A program made the translations under genes and the position numbers. A DNA stretch of 64,000 nt from Parabacteroides sp. PF5-6. Its GTDB lineage: Bacteria; Bacteroidota; Bacteroidia; Bacteroidales; Tannerellaceae. Below the pieces are notes generated by a model, which was not told the origin of the DNA, ran no database searches, and was given only the letters and a program-made list of their open reading frames with translations. Position 1 is the first letter of the stretch. The number at the start of each line of letters is the position of its first letter. Below, piece after piece: positions 51,318 through 59,347 of this stretch. The stretch spans positions 62,001 to 126,000 of the forward strand of contig NZ_JAQFIN010000005.1 in the NCBI RefSeq assembly GCF_029504695.1, given 5' to 3'.

Positions 51318-52631
51318 ATGAAAGTTTTAAAGTTTGGCGGTACTTCTGTTGGAACAGCACAGAGAATGAAAGACGTAGCAAAACTGATCGTCGGTGATCG
51401 CAATATCATCGTACTGTCGGCCATGTCGGGTACAACCAACTCGTTAGTCGAGATTTCCGACTACTTGTACAAAAAGAACCCCGATGGTGCTAACGAGATC
51501 ATCAATAAACTGGCGATGAAATATTATGGCCATATTGAAGATCTTTACACGACGGACGAGTATAAACAGAAAGCCAAAGAACATATAAAAACGATTTTCG
51601 ATTATATCCGCACCTTTACCAAAGACCTCTTTACCTTGTTTGAAGAGCGCATCATCCTGGCACAGGGTGAATTGCTTTCTACCGGTATGGTCAATCTGTA
51701 CCTGAATGAGCTGGGTGTGCATTCGGTCATGTTGCCGTCGCTGGAGTATATGCGTACGGACAAGAACGCGGAGCCCGATCCGGTGTATATCAAAGAGAAA
51801 CTGACGAAGCTGTTGAATGAACATAAGGATGCCGACCTGTATATCACCCAGGGTTATATCTGCCGCAATGCCTATGGCGAGATCGATAACCTGCAACGCG
51901 GGGGAAGTGACTATACTGCTTCGCTGATTGGTGCGGCGGTGAATGCCGATGAAATTCAGATCTGGACAGATATCGACGGCATGCACAATAACGATCCGCG
52001 CATGGTCGACAAGACTGCTCCGGTGCGCAACCTGCATTTCGAAGAAGCTGCCGAGTTGGCTTACTTCGGGGCGAAGATCCTTCACCCGACTTGTATCCTG
52101 CCGGCCAAATTGAATAATATTCCCGTACGTTTGTTGAATACGATGGAGCCGGAAGCACCGGGTACCCTGATCTCGAACGCGACGGAAAAAGATAAGATCA
52201 AAGCGGTCGCTGCCAAAGAGAATATTACGGCGATCAAGATCAAAAGCGGACGTATGCTTCTGGCGACCGGTTTCCTGCGTAAGGTGTTCGAGATCTTTGA
52301 GAACTACCAAACGCCGATCGATATGGTGACCACCTCGGAAGTGGGTGTTTCGGTGACGATCGATAACCGCAAACACCTGGATGAGATTGTAGACGACCTG
52401 AAGAAATTCGGTACGGTAACAGTCGATTCCGATATGGTGATCATCTGTGTGGTAGGCGATTTGGAATGGGAGAATATCGGTTTCGAAGCCAGCATTATCC
52501 ATGCCTTGAAAGATATCCCTGTGCGCATGATCTCTTACGGCGGAAGCAATTACAATGTGTCGCTTCTGGTCAGAGCCTCCGATAAGAAAAAGGCGCTGCA
52601 GGCGCTGAGCGACCATTTGTTCAATAAATAG
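51318..52631 (+). CDS. lysC: Aspartate kinase
   Basis: It phosphorylates aspartate, the first step to lysine, threonine and methionine. The 437-residue monofunctional enzyme starts MKVLKFGGTSVGTAQRM, with the ATP/Asp site KFGGTSVG. Other landmarks are the RGGSDYTASLIGAAV block and two C-terminal ACT domains (VTTSEVGVSVTIDN and MISYGGSNYNVSLLV) that usually bind the feedback inhibitor. lysA follows, and the two are separated by a hairpin, so both serve lysine/DAP synthesis. Confidence 0.96.
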   Translation: MKVLKFGGTSVGTAQRMKDVAKLIVGDRNIIVLSAMSGTTNSLVEISDYLYKKNPDGANEIINKLAMKYYGHIEDLYTTDEYKQKAKEHIKTIFDYIRTFTKDLFTLFEERIILAQGELLSTGMVNLYLNELGVHSVMLPSLEYMRTDKNAEPDPVYIKEKLTKLLNEHKDADLYITQGYICRNAYGEIDNLQRGGSDYTASLIGAAVNADEIQIWTDIDGMHNNDPRMVDKTAPVRNLHFEEAAELAYFGAKILHPTCILPAKLNNIPVRLLNTMEPEAPGTLISNATEKDKIKAVAAKENITAIKIKSGRMLLATGFLRKVFEIFENYQTPIDMVTTSEVGVSVTIDNRKHLDEIVDDLKKFGTVTVDSDMVIICVVGDLEWENIGFEASIIHALKDIPVRMISYGGSNYNVSLLVRASDKKKALQALSDHLFNK

Positions 52632-52698
52632 GCCCCTCCAACCGAATAATAAACAAGCTCCCTTATAGCCTCCCCTCGGGGAGGTTGGAGGGGCTTTT
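52632..52698 (+). terminator. Hairpin between lysC and lysA
   Basis: GCCCCTCCAAC (52632) pairs with GTTGGAGGGGC (52684-52694) followed by TTTT. An inner stem CCTCCCC/GGGGAGG is nested. It may attenuate rather than fully stop transcription into lysA, which starts 17 bp later. Confidence 0.75.
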
Positions 52699-52710
52699 AA
52701 TTTATAGTAT

Positions 52711-53868
52711 ATGTTAAAAGGAAAATTCCCTTTAGAGAAGTTCAAAAAGATCCCGACTCCCTTTTATTATTATGATATCGAACTCTTACGTGAGACGTTG
52801 GATACAGTAAAAGCGGAGGCCGGAAAATATAACTACCAGGTGCATTACGCGATCAAAGCGAATGCCAATCCCCGTATTCTTTCAATCATTGCCGACTATG
52901 GTTTTGGCGCTGACTGTGTGAGTGGCGGTGAGATCCGCGCGGCTTTGGACGCGGGCTTTCCGGCGGATAAGATTGTTTTTGCCGGGGTAGGGAAGGCCGA
53001 CTGGGAGATCAACCTGGGGTTGGATAATGATATTTTCTGTTTCAATGTCGAATCGGCTGTCGAACTGGATATCCTCGATGAATTGGCGCGGGAGAAAAAC
53101 AAAGTGGCCCGCGTGGCGCTTCGTATCAATCCGGAAGTCGATGCCCGTACCCATGCCAAGATCACGACGGGCATGAAAGAGAATAAGTTTGGCATCAACC
53201 TCAGCTTGTTGGGAAGTGTGTTGGACCAGCTTTCCGGTCTGCCGAATGTCAAATTGATCGGTATCCATAGCCATATCGGTTCCCAGATCACGGATATCTC
53301 TGCTTTCCGCGGCCTGGCCATTCGCATGAATGAGATCCAGGAAGAATTGGATAAGCGGGGCATTACGGTCGAACATGTGAACTTCGGCGGTGGTCTGGGT
53401 ATTGATTATGATCATCCGAACCACATGGCGATCCCTCCTTTCGATAACTACTTTGCCGCGTTCCACAAACTCTTGAACGTGCGTCCGGGACAGCAGGTGC
53501 ATTTCGAACCGGGCCGTTCCCTGGTGGCCCAATGTGGTAATCTAATTTCCAAAGTTTTGTATGTCAAAGAAGGGGAGGTGAAGAAATTCGCAATCCTTGA
53601 TGCCGGTTTCACCGAACTGATCCGCCCGGCGATGTACGATGCGTACCACCGGATCGAGAACATCAGCAATGATGAAGCCGTTGAAGTCTATGATGTGGTC
53701 GGTCCGATCTGTGAGTCTTCCGATGTCTTTGGTAAAGAGATCGAATTGAACCAGGCGCACCGGGGCGATTTGCTCGCACTGCGCTCGGCGGGCGCTTATG
53801 GCGAGGTGATGGCTTCGCAATACAATTGTCGCCAGCTTCCTATGGCATATTATTCGGACGAATTATAA
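52711..53868 (+). CDS. lysA: Diaminopimelate decarboxylase
   Basis: A PLP enzyme that makes lysine from meso-diaminopimelate. The 385-residue product starts MLKGKFPLEKFKKIPTPFYY. The PLP lysine is K49 in HYAIKANAN. HIGSQI, the glycine-rich NFGGGLGIDY, and the second active-site motif PICESSDVFGKE are all present. It follows lysC after a terminator-like hairpin and precedes a glycosyltransferase gene by 37 bp. Confidence 0.97.
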   Translation: MLKGKFPLEKFKKIPTPFYYYDIELLRETLDTVKAEAGKYNYQVHYAIKANANPRILSIIADYGFGADCVSGGEIRAALDAGFPADKIVFAGVGKADWEINLGLDNDIFCFNVESAVELDILDELAREKNKVARVALRINPEVDARTHAKITTGMKENKFGINLSLLGSVLDQLSGLPNVKLIGIHSHIGSQITDISAFRGLAIRMNEIQEELDKRGITVEHVNFGGGLGIDYDHPNHMAIPPFDNYFAAFHKLLNVRPGQQVHFEPGRSLVAQCGNLISKVLYVKEGEVKKFAILDAGFTELIRPAMYDAYHRIENISNDEAVEVYDVVGPICESSDVFGKEIELNQAHRGDLLALRSAGAYGEVMASQYNCRQLPMAYYSDEL

Positions 53869-53905
53869 GTATAGATAATTGAGGTAGGGATATAAAAGGC
53901 TTGAA

Positions 53906-55072
53906 ATGGAAAATCTGTTTGTTTTTACTCCGCTGGAAATCATTCTTCTTATTGCAACCGGATTCTTTTTTCTGATCCAGTTGTTGTATTGGCTGGTTAC
54001 TTATGCCCGACCGCTGCGTAAGCTGAAGAAGATCCGGGCAAGCGAGCCGGAGCAATGGCAGGCGATATCCGTGGTGGTCTATGCCAAGAACGAATCGGAG
54101 AACTTACGCAAGCACCTGCCTGCCCTGTTGACACAGGATTATCCCGAGTATGAGGTCGTTGTGGTCAACGACGGCTCGACCGACGAGAGTGATGAAGTGT
54201 TGAAAACCCTGGAGCAAGAGTATCCCCACCTGTATCATACCTATATCCCGGAAGATGTCAAGTATCTGAGCCGCAAGAAGCTGGCCTTAACGGTGGGCAT
54301 TAAAGCGGCGAAACATAAGTATATCCTGTTTACGGAAGCCAATTGTGAGCCGTTGACGAACCGTTGGATCCATTCCATCGCCAAGGCATACCGTCCGGAT
54401 ACCGAGATCGTACTGGGTTTTTGTGCCTACCGTTACAACCGGGGGCTGAAGCATCAATTGATTGCCTACGATAACCTGCTCGATGGTTTGCAGTATCTCT
54501 CTTCGGCACTGAAACGCCATCCGTTTACAGGCAATGGGCGTAACCTTTCGTACCGCAAGGAACTCTTCTTCGAACATAAAGGTTATCAGAAATCGTTGGG
54601 ACTACATGCCGGCGACGACGATCTCTTTATCAATGAATCGGCCAACCGGGAGAATACGAAGGTGACCTATACGCCGGACAGCATTACGCAGATGTCCAAG
54701 ATTGAACGCTTCCGGGTGTGGCGGGAAATGAAAGTATCCCGCGCCGCCACCCAGCGTTATTACAAAGGCACGGCGCTGACGTATTACCGCCTGGAGCCCG
54801 TGACCCACCTGCTTTTGTTATTGGCGACGGTGGCAACGATCGTTGTAAGCCTTTCCGGCAACTGGCTGGCCGGGGTGATTGCCGGTGTTTTGTTGTTGTT
54901 GCGTTACCTGACCAAAGCCGTTATCCTGCATAAATCCGCCAAGATGTTGCAGCAAAAACCCACCACCGTCTGGCTCTTCCTGTTGGAGATCATCAAACCG
55001 ATCTTCAGCCTCTACACCCGCATCTACCGCCTGTTCCGCGGAAAGAATGATTATACGTTCCGGTTGTCCTGA
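53906..55072 (+). CDS. Membrane-bound family 2 glycosyltransferase
   Basis: A 388-residue enzyme with one N-terminal membrane helix (IILLIATGFFFLIQLLYWLV), a GT2 catalytic domain (about 45-280) and two or three C-terminal helices. Sugar-nucleotide motifs are seen: AISVVVYAKNESENL, VVVNDGSTDES, LFTEANCEP and HAGDDDLFINE; the QxxRW-type motif is not obvious. It adds a sugar to an envelope polymer or lipid; donor and acceptor are unknown. It may share the lysA transcript. Confidence 0.85.
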   Translation: MENLFVFTPLEIILLIATGFFFLIQLLYWLVTYARPLRKLKKIRASEPEQWQAISVVVYAKNESENLRKHLPALLTQDYPEYEVVVVNDGSTDESDEVLKTLEQEYPHLYHTYIPEDVKYLSRKKLALTVGIKAAKHKYILFTEANCEPLTNRWIHSIAKAYRPDTEIVLGFCAYRYNRGLKHQLIAYDNLLDGLQYLSSALKRHPFTGNGRNLSYRKELFFEHKGYQKSLGLHAGDDDLFINESANRENTKVTYTPDSITQMSKIERFRVWREMKVSRAATQRYYKGTALTYYRLEPVTHLLLLLATVATIVVSLSGNWLAGVIAGVLLLLRYLTKAVILHKSAKMLQQKPTTVWLFLLEIIKPIFSLYTRIYRLFRGKNDYTFRLS

Positions 55073-55078
55073 GGGTTT

Positions 55079-56152
55079 CTACTTTGTCCAGGCCTTATAA
55101 GACTTGGCCAGTTCGGGCATGAAACTATCTAAGGTGGGATATTTGTCGCGTTGCTGTTCATAGCTTTCCAATGCGTCGGCCAGGTTTTCTACCCAGTAAA
55201 AGCCAAAGCTGTACTTGATCAGGTTGATCCAAGCCTCGATCTCCGATTGCTCAAAGTCATGGTCTTTCATATATTGGATGACGGCGGCGTTGATCAGTAC
55301 CTCGTCGAGTATGACTTCCCATGAAGTGTATGCCTCAGCACTTTGACTTTCCTGCAGTGCGGCATAAATCTTCTCGCCGCTTTCCCGGAACGCTTCCCGG
55401 TGTTTTTCCGTCAGGTGATCGACAAACGGATGGCAGAACTCGTGTGTCAGTATGCCCAGGTCCGGAAGTGTTGAGAATTCAGGAAAGCCCGTCTGATCAA
55501 ACATCCACATCCCCATAACAGCATAGACCTTCCGCTCGCCGTTGAGGTAGTCCACATTCACTCCGAAGCAATTCCCCAAAATACCCGGCCCGAGCCGTAT
55601 GGCAAAGGTCTCCGTCGGCTTTTTGCCGAAGAAAGAAGCATACCAATCCAGGTCTACCTGTTCATAAATGGGTGTAAAGCGCCTGGCCAACTCCGCGTAC
55701 AATTCCTTATTCTCCTTGAAAAAGCGGTCGAACTGGCTGTCTTCGCGAAACTGTTGCAACAATAAAACAAACTGATGTACATTCTCTTCCGTCCACCGCG
55801 GATCGAGTTGCCAAACCTCCTTGACCTCGGGCAGGAGTTTCAAGTCTTCATCCAGGTGAGCCGCCAGCCACATGGGCCCATCAAAAGCAATATCGTTTTC
55901 TTTTATGATAAACCGGGTGAATTGGATCAATTCATGATTTTTATACTCCTCAAAGTGACGGTCAATTCTATCGGTATAAAGTTTAAACTCTTTTTCCGCA
56001 TACTCCTGCTTCTCGGCTAAACGAAAAACAAGACTAATCAACTCCACTCGTTTGTCGACAATCGGTGGTTCGATCCGGACATTCTCCTTTGCACACGCCT
56101 GTGGCCAGAGTGTGCTCAGGAGAATGAGGGTTATTCTTACAATGGAAGACAC
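55079..56152 (-). CDS. DUF4932-like exported metalloprotease-type protein
   Basis: A 357-residue protein with a signal sequence ending at a lipobox-like PQAC (C20), so probably a lipoprotein. It has H237-EFC-H241 in LTHEFCHPFVDH, an HExxH zinc-protease motif, with further conserved acidic residues downstream (VILDEVLINAAV). This pattern fits DUF4932; substrate and activity are unknown. It is the last gene of a three-gene minus-strand unit with a slipin (21 bp upstream) and gntR. Confidence 0.75.
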   Translation of the reverse strand: MSSIVRITLILLSTLWPQACAKENVRIEPPIVDKRVELISLVFRLAEKQEYAEKEFKLYTDRIDRHFEEYKNHELIQFTRFIIKENDIAFDGPMWLAAHLDEDLKLLPEVKEVWQLDPRWTEENVHQFVLLLQQFREDSQFDRFFKENKELYAELARRFTPIYEQVDLDWYASFFGKKPTETFAIRLGPGILGNCFGVNVDYLNGERKVYAVMGMWMFDQTGFPEFSTLPDLGILTHEFCHPFVDHLTEKHREAFRESGEKIYAALQESQSAEAYTSWEVILDEVLINAAVIQYMKDHDFEQSEIEAWINLIKYSFGFYWVENLADALESYEQQRDKYPTLDSFMPELAKSYKAWTK

Positions 56153-56173
56153 GGTTTTTATGTTTTTAAGCGT

Positions 56174-57067
56174 TTATTCCTCCGTCAGCGTTTCACTATT
56201 CTTTGCCAGCGAAGCCAGGCCGCCGATGGCGCCGAGGTTCATGGTGTCGAGTGCCGAGCTGGGCACGATCACCATGGAGCCTTTTTCTTTCAGTCCTTCG
56301 AACAACATATTCATGCCTCTCAGGTGCAAGGCGACCGGGTTGTTGGTGTATTTGCGGCTGGCCTGTTCGAACTTCTCGGCAATCTCCGTTTCGGCTGTTC
56401 CCAGAATCACGCGGGCTCTGCGTTCGCGTTCGGCCTGTGCCTCTTTACTCATGGCATCGGCCAGGTCGGCGGGGATAGCAATGTCGTTGATCCCTACGGT
56501 CTGGCAGGTGATGCCCCAGGGGTTGGTGTTGTGGTCGAGCGTCTGTTGCAGGTCTTCGGCGATCTTATCGCGCTCTTGCAATAGGGTCGACAGTTCGTGC
56601 TTGCCAATCGTATCGCGCAGGCCGGTCTGGGCGATATGCTCGATGGCCTTTTGATATTCCTGTACTTCCAGGGCGGCTTTCTCTACATCCCAAACCGTCC
56701 AGTAGACTACCGCGTCGACATTGACCGGCACGGTATCTTTGGTCAGGGTCTGCTCGGCTTTGAAGGTACTTACCCGCACGCGCTGGTCGATATACGACGG
56801 CACACTGTCGATAATCGGGATGATCATAAAGGGACCGGGGCCTTTCAATCCTTTGTATTTCCCCATGCGCAGTACGACCGCCCGTTCCCACTGGTCGGCA
56901 ATGCGGATCGAGGTTGCTATCAATCCGGAAACAACTAATAATGCGGCAAAGAGCGACTCTCCAATTATATCTGAAGCATATAAAACAACCGATCCAAGGA
57001 TCAGTACGACCAATACGGATAAAGAAATGGGATTAAACCATCCCTTGTTGATTAGATGTGTTGTCAT
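56174..57067 (-). CDS. Slipin / SPFH-band 7 membrane protein
   Basis: A 297-residue stomatin-type protein. A hydrophobic hairpin at the N-terminus (about 15-50) anchors it in the membrane. The SPFH domain spans about 58-220 (QWERAVVLRMGKYKGLKGPG, RTLTKDTVPVNVDAVVYWTV-like). A coiled region rich in Glu/Ala/Arg follows (AMSKEAQAERERRARVILG). Such proteins make oligomeric membrane scaffolds, often with a protease. The HExxH protein encoded next could be a functional partner (inference). Confidence 0.9.
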   Translation of the reverse strand: MTTHLINKGWFNPISLSVLVVLILGSVVLYASDIIGESLFAALLVVSGLIATSIRIADQWERAVVLRMGKYKGLKGPGPFMIIPIIDSVPSYIDQRVRVSTFKAEQTLTKDTVPVNVDAVVYWTVWDVEKAALEVQEYQKAIEHIAQTGLRDTIGKHELSTLLQERDKIAEDLQQTLDHNTNPWGITCQTVGINDIAIPADLADAMSKEAQAERERRARVILGTAETEIAEKFEQASRKYTNNPVALHLRGMNMLFEGLKEKGSMVIVPSSALDTMNLGAIGGLASLAKNSETLTEE

Positions 57068-57079
57068 AATTGTAGTATT

Positions 57080-57454
57080 TTAGGGGTTTTCAATGTTTTT
57101 CAATTCCTGCATCACCTCATCGAGGCTGAATCCATAACTCAGGGCAACGGACGAGAACTGCGTGCAGATCTCTTTCAGTTTGTCTTCCCGCTCTTTCTTG
57201 GGCACCACCTGCTTGGTCTTGTTGATAAAAGTGCCCGTTCCCTGCTGGGTCTCCAGAATATTTTTGATCTCTAACTCTTTATACGCCTTGGAAACCGTGT
57301 TGAGGTTCACCTTTAACTCTACGGCAAGCGCCCGAACGGTGGGCAGTTGCTCCCCCAGTTTGAGTTGCCCGGAAGCAATGCCAAACCTGATCTGGTCGAT
57401 GATCTGACGATACACCGGAACCCCGCTGGAGTAGTCTAATAGAAACGTAATCAT
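57080..57454 (-). CDS. GntR-family regulator, short YtrA type
   Basis: A 124-residue DNA-binding protein with only the winged helix-turn-helix (residues about 10-80: PVYRQIIDQIRFGIASGQLK, LPTVRALAVELKVNLNTVSK, GTGTFINKTKQVV) and a short helical tail for dimerisation. YtrA-type regulators usually repress their own operon, which often encodes membrane proteins. It is first in the minus-strand unit, 12 bp before the slipin gene. Confidence 0.92.
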   Translation of the reverse strand: MITFLLDYSSGVPVYRQIIDQIRFGIASGQLKLGEQLPTVRALAVELKVNLNTVSKAYKELEIKNILETQQGTGTFINKTKQVVPKKEREDKLKEICTQFSSVALSYGFSLDEVMQELKNIENP

Positions 57455-57500
57455 ATTCTTTTCTTTTATATTATTAAGCTATTGTACTATATGAATAGGA

Positions 57501-57531
57501 CAAAGGTACAAGAAGCGCGGAAACTTCCAAA
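57501..57531 (-). promoter_or_regulatory. Promoter of the gntR-slipin-DUF4932 unit
   Basis: Minus strand: TTTG (57531-57528), a 19-bp spacer, TACCTTTG (57508-57501), a consensus match 47 bp before gntR. Confidence 0.85.
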
Positions 57532-57597
57532 CGTTCAGGCAAAGTTTTAACAAAATTTGTTAGATGTGATACACATAAAAGTTTCACATCCCCCTTC

Positions 57598-57857
57598 CAC
57601 CTTTCACCCTTTCCCGAGATCCCTGTATTGATCAGCGTTTCAGGTGAAGGATTGGAGAAGATCTGCGTCAAGTATGGAGCCCTCCCAAAAAGGCCGGCAG
57701 GGTTTTCCAAAAGGCTGCCGGAGTTTTGTAAAAGGCCGGCGGCCTTTTGGAAAACTCCGGCGGCCTTTTTCGGGGAGCTGTCATTTTTTAAGGTATTCCT
57801 TTACCTTTCACCCGAAACGCTGATCAATACAGGGATCTGGCGACTGGGTGAAAGGTG
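57598..57857. mobile_element. MITE-like element with 50-bp terminal inverted repeats enclosing a 21-bp array
   Basis: The left arm 57598-57650 starts CACCTTTCACCC and contains GATCCCTGTATTGATCAGCG. The right arm 57798-57857 is its inverted copy, ending GGGTGAAAGGTG. The central 25 bp are identical and about seven bases per arm differ in one block. Inside lie the 21-bp repeats at 57688-57771. No coding capacity and no certain target duplication. Confidence 0.8.
57688..57771. repeat. Four-unit array, 21-bp pitch (core AAAAGGCCGGC)
   Basis: Units start at 57688, 57709, 57730 and 57751; the same family as 32922-32980. Units 3 and 4 together also form a long inverted repeat (AAAAGGCCGGC...TTTTGGAAAA). 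Confidence 0.92.
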
Positions 57858-57885
57858 AAGACCGGGATGAAAATTTTTATGTGGT

Positions 57886-57973
57886 AAACTACCGGTACTT
57901 TGCGCGCAAACTACTAATATTTTGTCGCCAAACTACCGGTACTTTGCGCGCAAACTACCGGTAGTTTCTGAAG
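57886..57973. repeat. Four-unit array, 22-bp pitch (core AAACTACCGGTA)
   Basis: Units start at 57886, 57908, 57930 and 57952. Unit 2 reads AAACTACTAATATTTTG. The tail CTGAAGAGAATATTAACG and GAAGAAAATCGGAAGATTT are shared with the 33.1-kb locus. Confidence 0.95.
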
Positions 57974-58096
57974 AGAATATTAACGCCCCATTTTCAATGG
58001 TTTATAAATCTGCGAAGTCCATTCGCATGGAAGAAAATCGGAAGATTTGAAACATACGTTTGTGAATAATACAGGCTGATTTTTTGGGCTTCGGCT

Positions 58097-59347
58097 TTAT
58101 TCGAACCGGATGGTCTTGGCAGGTTCGATCTTGGTGATCAGCCAGGAGGGGGCAATCATCATCAAAAGGGTGAAAAAGAGGGTGCCGGCGTTCAATAATA
58201 ACAGGGCAAAGAGGCTGAGGTCGATAGGCACGGCGTCGAGATAGTAGGTTGCCGGGTCGAGTGGGATCAGGTGGAAGCGGGATTGCACAAAACAGATGGC
58301 CAGCCCGATCACATTGCCCCAGATCATGCCTTTGCCGATCAGGAAAAAGGAGACATAAAGGAATACTTTGCGGATCCGCGTATTGTCGTGGCCCATGGCT
58401 TTGAGGATACCGATCATATTGGTGCGCTCCAGGATGACAATCAACAGGCCGGAGATCATCGTAAAACCCGAAACCAACACCATGAGGATCAGGATTACGA
58501 TCACATTCGTATCGAGCACCTCCAACCAACTGAAAATCGCCGGGTTCAATTCTTTCACCGAGCGGGTGTAGTAGGCATTGCCCGCGCGATCGGTTTTATC
58601 CGCCATCTCAAAGAAAAGATCTTCGGCGATCCAATCCAGGTGGTCGTAGTTGTCGACCAATAGTTCGATACCGCTGACCTGATCCTTGTCCCAACCGTTC
58701 AGGCGGCGGACCTGTTTGATATCAACCAGAACAAACAATTTGTCGTAATCCAGAAATCCCGTTTCGTAGATGCCGCTGATCTGAAAGCTGCGGGGGCGCA
58801 CATCGCCGTTTTCCTGAATAAAGTAGGAGAGGAAGGTATCGCCGACCCGTAAGCCCAGGCGGTCGGCCAAGGTCTGCGACAGGATAGCGTCGGTCGAGTT
58901 CTTTTCCGGATCGACCTGGAAGATTTCCCCTTCTCTCAGGTTTTGTTGAAAGAAAGTCCAGTCGTAATCCGCATCTACCCCTTTGAGGATGATGCCTTGA
59001 AAGTCTTCGTCGGTCTTCAGTATGCCGGGTTTGGTCACAAAGGTTTCCGCATGGGTGATGCCGGGGAACTGGCGGAGTGTTTCCAGCAGGGTGTCGCTCA
59101 CCGCTATGGGCGTATATTCAAAGGATGAGTTGTTGTCGAAGTTCGTGATCTGTATATGCGAACCAAAGCCGATCACCTTATTGCGCACCTCCTTCTTGAA
59201 GCCGACGATAATGGCCACCGACAGGATCATCACGGCCAAACCCAAGGCAATCCCGATCATGGCCACCTGTACGGCCGGCGAGACTACCCGTTTTTCACCA
59301 TCCTGGCGGAAATGGATCTTCTTAGCTATGAAGAGCTCTAAGTTCAT
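58097..59347 (-). CDS. FtsX/LolC-LolE-type ABC transporter permease
   Basis: An inner-membrane permease of about 416 residues, starting at MNLELFIAKKIHFRQDGEKR (ATG 59347); an in-frame ATG four codons earlier is possible. It has one N-terminal helix, a periplasmic MacB-like domain (about 45-260) and three C-terminal FtsX helices (VIVILILMVLVSGFTMISGL and following). Such proteins extract lipoproteins from the inner membrane with LolD, which is not encoded here. It overlaps the end of the aminotransferase gene by 26 bp. Confidence 0.87.
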   Translation of the reverse strand: MNLELFIAKKIHFRQDGEKRVVSPAVQVAMIGIALGLAVMILSVAIIVGFKKEVRNKVIGFGSHIQITNFDNNSSFEYTPIAVSDTLLETLRQFPGITHAETFVTKPGILKTDEDFQGIILKGVDADYDWTFFQQNLREGEIFQVDPEKNSTDAILSQTLADRLGLRVGDTFLSYFIQENGDVRPRSFQISGIYETGFLDYDKLFVLVDIKQVRRLNGWDKDQVSGIELLVDNYDHLDWIAEDLFFEMADKTDRAGNAYYTRSVKELNPAIFSWLEVLDTNVIVILILMVLVSGFTMISGLLIVILERTNMIGILKAMGHDNTRIRKVFLYVSFFLIGKGMIWGNVIGLAICFVQSRFHLIPLDPATYYLDAVPIDLSLFALLLLNAGTLFFTLLMMIAPSWLITKIEPAKTIRFE

